NCBI GenBank assembly: GCA_946495655.1
Contig: CAMMDS010000015.1
Coordinates: 1-33,285 of the forward strand
Direction of reading: 5' to 3'
Length of the DNA: 33,285 nucleotides
From: an uncultured Clostridium sp.
GTDB taxonomy: Bacteria > Bacillota > Clostridia > TANB77 > CAG-508
Part shown: piece after piece, positions 27,786-33,285 of the stretch
Layout of the letters: each line of letters starts with the position of its first letter
How positions within the stretch are numbered: position 1 is the first letter of the stretch
The notes under the pieces: generated by a model
Told to the model about the DNA's origin: nothing
The model's database searches: none
Seen by the model: the letters and a program-made list of their open reading frames with translations, nothing else
Made by a program: the position numbers and the translations under genes

Positions 27786-30128
27786 TTATATAATTTCTAA
27801 ATTTGCAAATTTAGCCATTAATCTTTTATGCCCAGCTTTATCAAATGAAATATCTAACTTATAATCTTCTCCTTCTTCTTCAATTTTATTAATAATTCCT
27901 TCTCCAAATTTTTTATGATATATACGCTGACCTTCTTTATATTTAGATATATCAAAATCATTATTCAATTTTTTTGAATTAATTGAGTTTAGAAAACTTT
28001 CTGCTGTTTTAAATTGAAATCCGTTATTTGCTTGTATTGTACTCTCTTTGTATCCAAAATTACTACCCATATTAGAAGCTGCTATTTTTCCGTTACTCGT
28101 GTTAAAATTATCATCAAATTTATATGATTTTACTCTTGAACTCGTGCCATATTCCCATTTATATGGACTATCATTAAATTCTTCATTTTTGTCATTGTCT
28201 AAGTCATCAAATCCGTCTAATAAATCTGATGGAATTTCATTTACAAATCTAGATATTGCATTATAGCTTGTTGATCCAAATATAGTTCTCTTTTTTGAAC
28301 ACGTCAAATATAGATATTGCTTTGCTCTAGTAATTCCAACATAAAACAAACGTCTTTCCTCTTCTAGCTCTTTAGGTTCTCCTATAGATTTATTACCCGG
28401 AAATATACCTTCTTCCATTCCAACTAAAAATACTACTGGGAATTCTAATCCTTTAGCACTATGTAATGTCATTAATGTAACTGAATCTTCTGAATCCTCC
28501 ATTCCATCAATATCACTACTTAATGTGATTCCCTCTAAGAAATCTGCTAAAGTATTTTCCGCTTCTTCTTCTTCAAACTCTATTGCAACAGTTAAGAACT
28601 CTTCTAGGTTTTCTATTCTAGTCTCAGCTTCTGTAGTATTCTCAAGCTCTAATGCTTTTACATATCCCGTTTTATTAAGAGTTTCTTTTATAAGCTCTGA
28701 AATACTGAGTTCTTCAATTTTCGATCTCAAATACTCAATAGTTTCTATAAATTCGTTAGCATTTGCTTTAACTCTGTTTAATCCATACTCATCTGCATGT
28801 TTTATAATGTCAAACATAGAAAGTCCAGTTTTTTCAGAAATTTCACTAATATTGTCAATACTTGTTTTTCCTATACCTCTTTTAGGTTCATTGATTATTC
28901 TTTTTAGTGATATATTATCTGAAAAATTATATATCAATCTCAAATATGAAATTATGTCTTTTATTTCTTTTCTTTCATAGAATTTTAGACCACCCACTAT
29001 TTTATATGGGATTCCTTCTCTTCTTAATATTTCCTCTATTGCTCTTGATTGTGAGTTCATTCTATACAAAACAGTAAAATCTGAATACTTAAAATATTCT
29101 TCTCTTCTTAGATGGTTTATTTCTTCTACTATAAATCTTCCCTCATCATATTCATCATCTGATTTATGAATTACTGGAAGATTTCCTTCTTCATTCTCAG
29201 TCCAAAGCTTTTTTTCATATTTATTTTCATTATGTTTTATAACTGCATTTGCAGCTTTCAAAATATTTCCTGTACATCTATAGTTCTGCTCTAATTTTAT
29301 AATCTTTGTTCCTGGAAAATCTTTTTCAAAATTCAAAATGTTTGTAATATCTGCACCTCTAAAGCTATAAATCCCTTGATCATTATCACCTACAACTGTT
29401 ATATTTCCATGTTTAGAAGCTAAAATTGTAACTAATGTAAATTGTGCTTTATTAGTGTCTTGATACTCGTCTACAAGTACATACTTAAATTTATTTGTAT
29501 AATATTCCAAAGCATCTTCATTCTCTGTGAGAATTTTAATTGCATAATTAATAATATCATCAAAATCTATTGCATTATTTTCTTTTAATCTTTGTTGATA
29601 TAGCTCATATATTCTACCAATTATTTCTTTCCTATAATCCCCTGCATATTTTACCTGATAAGCTTTTGGTTCTAGCATTTCATTTTTTCCATTACTAATT
29701 TCCGCTATAACACTTCTATCCGTAAACATTTTATCATCTATTTTTAATGTTTTCATACATTCTTTAACTAATGTTCTTTGATCAGATGTATCAAATATTA
29801 AAAAAGAATGGTCAAAACCTAATCTATCTATATATTTTCTCAAGATACGCACACATATAGAATGAAATGTACCAATCCACATATCTTTTGCTGCTTCTCC
29901 TACTAATTTTTCCACTCTTTCTTTCATTTCGTTTGCTGCTTTATTTGTAAAAGTTATTGCTAAAATATTCCATGGCTTTATATTTTTTTCCATTATTAAA
30001 TATGCTATTTTATGTGTTAAAACCTTAGTTTTTCCACTTCCAGCTCCCGCTATTACTAAACATGGTCCTTCTGTCTCTAATACAGCTTCTTTCTGTTTAT
30101 CATTTAATCCTTCTATTAATTCTTGCAT
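27786..30128 (-). CDS. pcrA: ATP-dependent DNA helicase PcrA/UvrD
   Basis: Superfamily 1A 3'-5' helicase for repair, replication restart and removal of RecA filaments. It has 780 residues. Motifs in order: Q motif (LNDKQKEAV), Walker A AGAGSGKTKV (27-36), ITFTNKAANEM, DEYQDTN, GDNDQGIYSFRGAD, LEQNYRC, TLMTLHSAKGLEFPVVF, EERRLFYVGITRAK. A C-terminal Tudor-like domain (GQRIYHKKFGEGIINKIEEE..), which contacts RNA polymerase in PcrA, favours pcrA over rep. ATG at 30128 with AAGGAGAAAG upstream. Single gene with its own promoter and terminator. Confidence 0.97.
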   Translation of the reverse strand: MQELIEGLNDKQKEAVLETEGPCLVIAGAGSGKTKVLTHKIAYLIMEKNIKPWNILAITFTNKAANEMKERVEKLVGEAAKDMWIGTFHSICVRILRKYIDRLGFDHSFLIFDTSDQRTLVKECMKTLKIDDKMFTDRSVIAEISNGKNEMLEPKAYQVKYAGDYRKEIIGRIYELYQQRLKENNAIDFDDIINYAIKILTENEDALEYYTNKFKYVLVDEYQDTNKAQFTLVTILASKHGNITVVGDNDQGIYSFRGADITNILNFEKDFPGTKIIKLEQNYRCTGNILKAANAVIKHNENKYEKKLWTENEEGNLPVIHKSDDEYDEGRFIVEEINHLRREEYFKYSDFTVLYRMNSQSRAIEEILRREGIPYKIVGGLKFYERKEIKDIISYLRLIYNFSDNISLKRIINEPKRGIGKTSIDNISEISEKTGLSMFDIIKHADEYGLNRVKANANEFIETIEYLRSKIEELSISELIKETLNKTGYVKALELENTTEAETRIENLEEFLTVAIEFEEEEAENTLADFLEGITLSSDIDGMEDSEDSVTLMTLHSAKGLEFPVVFLVGMEEGIFPGNKSIGEPKELEEERRLFYVGITRAKQYLYLTCSKKRTIFGSTSYNAISRFVNEIPSDLLDGFDDLDNDKNEEFNDSPYKWEYGTSSRVKSYKFDDNFNTSNGKIAASNMGSNFGYKESTIQANNGFQFKTAESFLNSINSKKLNNDFDISKYKEGQRIYHKKFGEGIINKIEEEGEDYKLDISFDKAGHKRLMAKFANLEII

Positions 30129-30167
30129 TACTTTCTCCTTATTTACTAAACATTTATTTGCTATTCT

Positions 30168-30196
30168 ATTTTAACTTAAATTAATTTATTTTTCAA
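30168..30196 (-). promoter_or_regulatory. Sigma-A promoter of pcrA
   Basis: On the minus strand TTGAAA (30191-30196), a 17-base spacer and TAAAAT (30168-30173), 40 bases upstream of the pcrA start. Confidence 0.65.
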
Positions 30197-30239
30197 GCGA
30201 ACATATAATATATGTTAATATTTTTTTCGGCATAATTTT

Positions 30240-30283
30240 TCAAACAAAAGATTCCTTTATTTATCTATTTATAAAGGAACCTT
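30240..30283 (-). terminator. Rho-independent terminator of the GT39-like gene
   Basis: Minus-strand stem AAGGTTCCTTTAT / ATAAAGGAATCTT (arms 30271-30283 and 30248-30260, one G-U pair) with a 10-base loop, followed by TTGTTTG. It lies just after the stop at 30293. Confidence 0.8.
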
Positions 30284-30292
30284 CGTTTTCTA

Positions 30293-31825
30293 TTATTTTT
30301 TATAAAATATATCTATATCTTCATTATATGATTCTTTTGTAAATCCTTCTTTCAGTAATAGTTGTTTTAGCCATTCTTCTTTTTCTATAGCATAAACTGT
30401 ATTATCATTAATATCTATATTATAAAATACATATCTACCATATGAAAATATTCTTTCATTTATATTTGCTGTTTCCATAAATTCTTTAGGTGATGTTTTG
30501 TTTGCTATTAGTGTATAAATATATTGTTGAGATGCATTTAATCTCATATTTATATATTTATTATCATATTTTTCATTTTCTTCTATATATTGGGCAACAC
30601 TAACTACATCATTATTAAATGATAGATTTGTATTTTCTTTTCCATATACTCCATAATAATAGCATAAAAACATTATAAAGAAAGCAATATATAATCCTAT
30701 TATTGTACCAAATATATATTTTCTATTTTCAGATACATATAGTATTCCAACCGCAATATAATATATAAGTGATATATAAATTGCATTTATTCTTTCTATT
30801 CCCGGCTCAACTAAAATGCCACAAATAAACACAGCAATGAAATTGACTAACATTATAATATCTAGAGAAAAACTTTTTTCTTTAATATTTTTTATAACTT
30901 CTTTTATAGATTTTATAAATCCTAATATAGCAAATGGTATGCTTATGTAATATAATGTGCCGAATATAGGAAATGTACTATAATCATTTATATCAAATGC
31001 AAACATAACTTGAAACATCTTTATAAAATTATGAAAAATGTTACTTAAATTTATTTCACCAGTTCTAAATAACCACATTTTTAAAATAGAAATAAACGGT
31101 GTTTTTATTTCATTAATAACTCCCCAATTAACTAATAAACTTAGAATTAACGGGATTGCTAATAAAATTAATGGAATAAATAAAACGATTATATCCGTTA
31201 ATTTTATTTTCTTTATATATAACATATATCCTAGTAACAAAACTAATATAATTGGTAAAATAATATAACTTAACGCATAAGTGTATAATGTAATTCCAAA
31301 TAATAAACCTGCTAATAAATACATTATTTTATTTTTTGATTTTACTAATGCATATATGGAAATAAGCATCATAGATGACATCAAATTACAGTCCATTGCC
31401 CACCTAGATTGCATAAAATGCCATGGAACTATAACAATTAAAAATTCTAATAAAATTGCTAATTTTTTATTCTTTAAATCTTTAACAAGTAAAAATGCGA
31501 AAATCATATATAATATTGAAAAAATTAAAGCAGGAATTCTCACAACAGTCAAACTAAATCCAAATATTTTTATAAATACTGCTGCAATATATGTATAAAG
31601 GGCACTTTGTCCTCCTCCAAAATTTATCATATATACTGGAAAACTATTATCGAATCTGTCTGTGCCATAGTTTGCAATACAATATGCATCATACGTTATG
31701 CCTGCTTCATCTACATTAATTCCAATAGGTATCTCTCCGATTTTAATTACTCTCGTAATTATTCCGACTAATAGTATAAGAACTAATATAATAAAATATA
31801 TCTTTTCTTTCGTATTTTTCTCCAT
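30293..31825 (-). CDS. GT-C glycosyltransferase (family 39 / ArnT-like), membrane protein
   Basis: A 510-residue protein with about ten or more hydrophobic helices. The first external loop carries the GT-C acidic motif (NVDEAGITYDAYCIANYGTD) expected in PMT/ArnT-type enzymes that use lipid-linked sugars, followed by GGGQSALYTYIAAVF, typical of bacterial PMT_2 proteins. The soluble C-terminal part (about 400-510) is small. Likely transfers a sugar to a surface polymer or protein; donor and acceptor cannot be read from sequence. GGGGTAGG precedes the ATG. Monocistronic. It could serve the giant surface proteins nearby, but that is speculation. Confidence 0.82.
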   Translation of the reverse strand: MEKNTKEKIYFIILVLILLVGIITRVIKIGEIPIGINVDEAGITYDAYCIANYGTDRFDNSFPVYMINFGGGQSALYTYIAAVFIKIFGFSLTVVRIPALIFSILYMIFAFLLVKDLKNKKLAILLEFLIVIVPWHFMQSRWAMDCNLMSSMMLISIYALVKSKNKIMYLLAGLLFGITLYTYALSYIILPIILVLLLGYMLYIKKIKLTDIIVLFIPLILLAIPLILSLLVNWGVINEIKTPFISILKMWLFRTGEINLSNIFHNFIKMFQVMFAFDINDYSTFPIFGTLYYISIPFAILGFIKSIKEVIKNIKEKSFSLDIIMLVNFIAVFICGILVEPGIERINAIYISLIYYIAVGILYVSENRKYIFGTIIGLYIAFFIMFLCYYYGVYGKENTNLSFNNDVVSVAQYIEENEKYDNKYINMRLNASQQYIYTLIANKTSPKEFMETANINERIFSYGRYVFYNIDINDNTVYAIEKEEWLKQLLLKEGFTKESYNEDIDIFYKK

Positions 31826-31930
31826 TTCCTACCCCTTTTATAAAATTATTTTCATAAATTCTATAATATATATATCTAAAAATCAACAAAAGTTAATTTT
31901 TTTTCTATAAATTTTAATAGCATGGAAATT

Positions 31931-32233
31931 TCATATGTTCATTGCAAAAACACCTATAATAAATCCAAGAATATTACCCATAGCAGACATCCTCCCTTGA
32001 TATAATTTACTTGATTCTGGTGTGAGCTCTCCAGATACTATATATATCATCGCACCTGCCGAAAATGCTAAACAAATTGCAATTATCTTTTCTGATATTC
32101 CTCCGACAATCGCTCCTAAAAAAGCTCCCAATCCAGTTGTTATTCCTGATAATATAACGTAATATATAACTTTTGATACTTTCATTCCACCATTCTTCAT
32201 TGGCACAGCCATTGATATCCCTTCTGGTAGATT
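31931..32233 (-). pseudogene. C-terminal fragment of a ZIP-family metal transporter, truncated by the mobile element
   Basis: The reading frame contains the ZIP signature NLPEGISMAVPMKNGG and the last helices (GITTGLGAFLGAIVGGI, IIAICLAFSAGAMIYIVSGE, GNILGFIIGVFAM). ZIP proteins are about 240-270 residues; here only the last ~100 remain. Reading upstream, the frame hits TAG immediately before the Asn of NLPEG (AAT at 32233-32231), exactly where His-Asn of the HN-x-PEG metal motif should be. The N-terminal half is therefore cut off by foreign DNA starting at about 32234. The internal ATGs make a functional product very unlikely. Confidence 0.85.
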
Positions 32234-32269
32234 CTAAAGTAGACAGTTATAGTGTTAATTATCTTCTTA

Positions 32270-32339
32270 TCAAGTTATTTTGTTTTGTCGAAATAACTCT
32301 CGTTTTTTGTCAAGTTATTTTGTTTATTCAAAATAACTT
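32270..32339. repeat. Repeats at the element end, possible recombinase binding sites
   Basis: The 16-base sequence TCAAGTTATTTTGTTT occurs at 32270-32285 and, in its core, again at 32310-32325, a 40-base period. Each copy heads an inverted repeat: AGTTATTT / AAATAACT (32273-32298) and AAGTTATTTTG / CAAAATAACTT (32312-32339). Further TTGTCA motifs follow to 32373. There is no T run after the hairpins, so they do not look like a terminator. Position between recombinase gene and junction suggests att-site arms. Confidence 0.6.
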
Positions 32340-32380
32340 TTGTATTGTCATAAATTGTTTTGTCAAAATTGTCAACTTTT

Positions 32381-33285
32381 TTAAATAATATTATTCTTCT
32401 TTATATCAGATAAATTATTCAACTTCTTAAAATTAAAAACTATATCCACCTGTTTATCCTGGTGTACTTCTATTCTGTTAATAAGTACTCTCATAATTTC
32501 CGGTGTCGGATTTTCAAGTTTTAGAAACTCTTTAACAAGTTTTTCTATTTCTTCATCATTATCATTTACGCACTCTTCTGCTTCTTTTTTTAATTCTGTG
32601 TACTCCGTTTCCTTGTCCTTTTCAGCTTTTTTTAATTTTTCAAATAGTCTTTCATACATTTCCGCACTTAGTTTGTTATTTAGCTTATCAATATACATTT
32701 TATCAATATTATTATTTATGAGTTCTATTTCTTTTTCTATTTTGTCCAACATTTTTTTGTAATCATATTTTGTCTTACTATTTTTAATATTCAACATAAT
32801 CTTTTTATTGTCAATTTCAATAAATAATTTTCTTATATAATCAATTATCTGTTTTTCCAATCGCTCATAACTAAAGCCATGAGATGTACATAAATTCAAT
32901 TTAGAGTTTCTACGATAATTATTACATATCATGTCTAATCTTCCATCTTTTCTACTTCTAACTCCAATTTTGTGTTTACACTCATAACATACTAGCAATC
33001 CATCTAATAAAAAATGATTCTTTTTTTCGTTTCTATCATATTTTTGCACTATTTCCATTTTTTGCACTCTGTTAAAAACATTCTTATCAATAATTGGCTC
33101 GTGGGTATTTTCTACTATTTGCCATTGTTCTTTTGGATTTGCTCGAAGTTTCCTATTTTTATAGCTTATCCTACTCCTTTTGTTTTGAATTGTATCTCCA
33201 ATATATGCTTTGTTTTGTAATATAAGTTTGACAGTTTTATTTTCCCAAAATGTTACTTTGTTATATCTAATTTGAGTTGCAGTTG
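32381..33285 (-). CDS. Large serine recombinase, C-terminal part (5' end off the right edge)
   Basis: The open frame runs in from the right edge without a start, so about 300 C-terminal residues are seen. The first part (TATQIRYNKVTFWENKTVKL, then LILQNKAYIGDTI) is the recombinase domain that follows the catalytic serine domain. A zinc ribbon follows (CYECKHKIG ... MICNNYRRN ... LCTSHGFSYERLE), then a long coiled coil of Glu/Lys/Asn (KKMLDKIEKEIELINNNIDK), as in TndX/TnpX- and phage-type integrases. Catalyses integration and excision of the element through double-strand exchange. The catalytic N-terminus must lie outside the window. It uses CGA for Arg, which I did not find in the resident genes I examined closely. 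Confidence 0.9.
   Translation of the reverse strand, partial: TATQIRYNKVTFWENKTVKLILQNKAYIGDTIQNKRSRISYKNRKLRANPKEQWQIVENTHEPIIDKNVFNRVQKMEIVQKYDRNEKKNHFLLDGLLVCYECKHKIGVRSRKDGRLDMICNNYRRNSKLNLCTSHGFSYERLEKQIIDYIRKLFIEIDNKKIMLNIKNSKTKYDYKKMLDKIEKEIELINNNIDKMYIDKLNNKLSAEMYERLFEKLKKAEKDKETEYTELKKEAEECVNDNDEEIEKLVKEFLKLENPTPEIMRVLINRIEVHQDKQVDIVFNFKKLNNLSDIKKNNII

Larger units (their letters stand above)
32234..33285 (-). mobile_element. End of an integrated element carrying a large serine recombinase
   Basis: The ZIP gene stops abruptly at 32233/32234. The adjoining DNA holds a repeat-rich 145-base segment and then a large serine recombinase reading toward the junction, the usual arrangement at the end of such elements. 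The other end lies beyond the right edge, so element size and cargo are unknown. Confidence 0.75.

Noticed and set aside
32312..32339. 11-bp hairpin as terminator of the recombinase gene
   Set aside because: It is not followed by a T run on the minus strand and is only a weak match on the plus strand.

Overview
The window is AT-rich DNA from a low-GC, endospore-forming, rod-shaped member of the Firmicutes, most likely an uncultured or gut-associated Clostridia. The evidence is a complete spoIIE, two CotF-like coat proteins, a LytM-type M23 peptidase, a MecA adaptor and the radC-mreB-mreC-mreD-mrdA-minC shape operon, all with strong GGAGG-type ribosome sites. Most genes lie on the minus strand.

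Layout from left to right. (1) 1-54: probable end of an IS3-family (IS150-like) element that continues off the left edge. (2) 220-4305: an operon read leftwards, WG-repeat membrane protein > tail-anchored protein of unknown function > acpS > tatD. (3) 4460-6947: spoIIE, split by a +1 frameshift, behind a promoter that looks Spo0A-dependent. (4) 7239-17255: two giant secreted surface proteins in one operon, with SdrD-B/DUF11 repeats and a probable Cys-Gln thioester domain in the second. (5) 17621-18530: three small plus-strand genes of unknown function, then a highly structured intergenic segment (18536-18686) and a bidirectional terminator. (6) 18767-25024: DUF4321 > radC > mreB > mreC > mreD > mrdA > minC, in which mreB and mrdA are each split by a +1 frameshift. 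(7) 25271-31825: mecA-like (plus), then M23 peptidase, two CotF-like genes, pcrA and a GT39-like glycosyltransferase (all minus). (8) 31931-33285: a ZIP metal transporter gene cut by a mobile element, with a large serine recombinase at the element's end.

The most striking observation is that the three broken genes (spoIIE, mrdA, mreB) are broken in the same way. Each has a zero-frame CGG codon, and skipping its C restores the conserved protein with a Gly codon (GGA, GGT, GGA). I followed CGG through all coding regions here, roughly 10,000 codons. These three are the only in-frame CGG codons I found; every other CGG on a coding strand spans a codon boundary. Either CGG is an unassigned or 'hungry' codon read by +1 frameshifting, here in cell-shape and sporulation genes, or a sequence-specific error inserts C before GG. 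The window alone cannot decide between these, but the pattern is sharp and easy to test.
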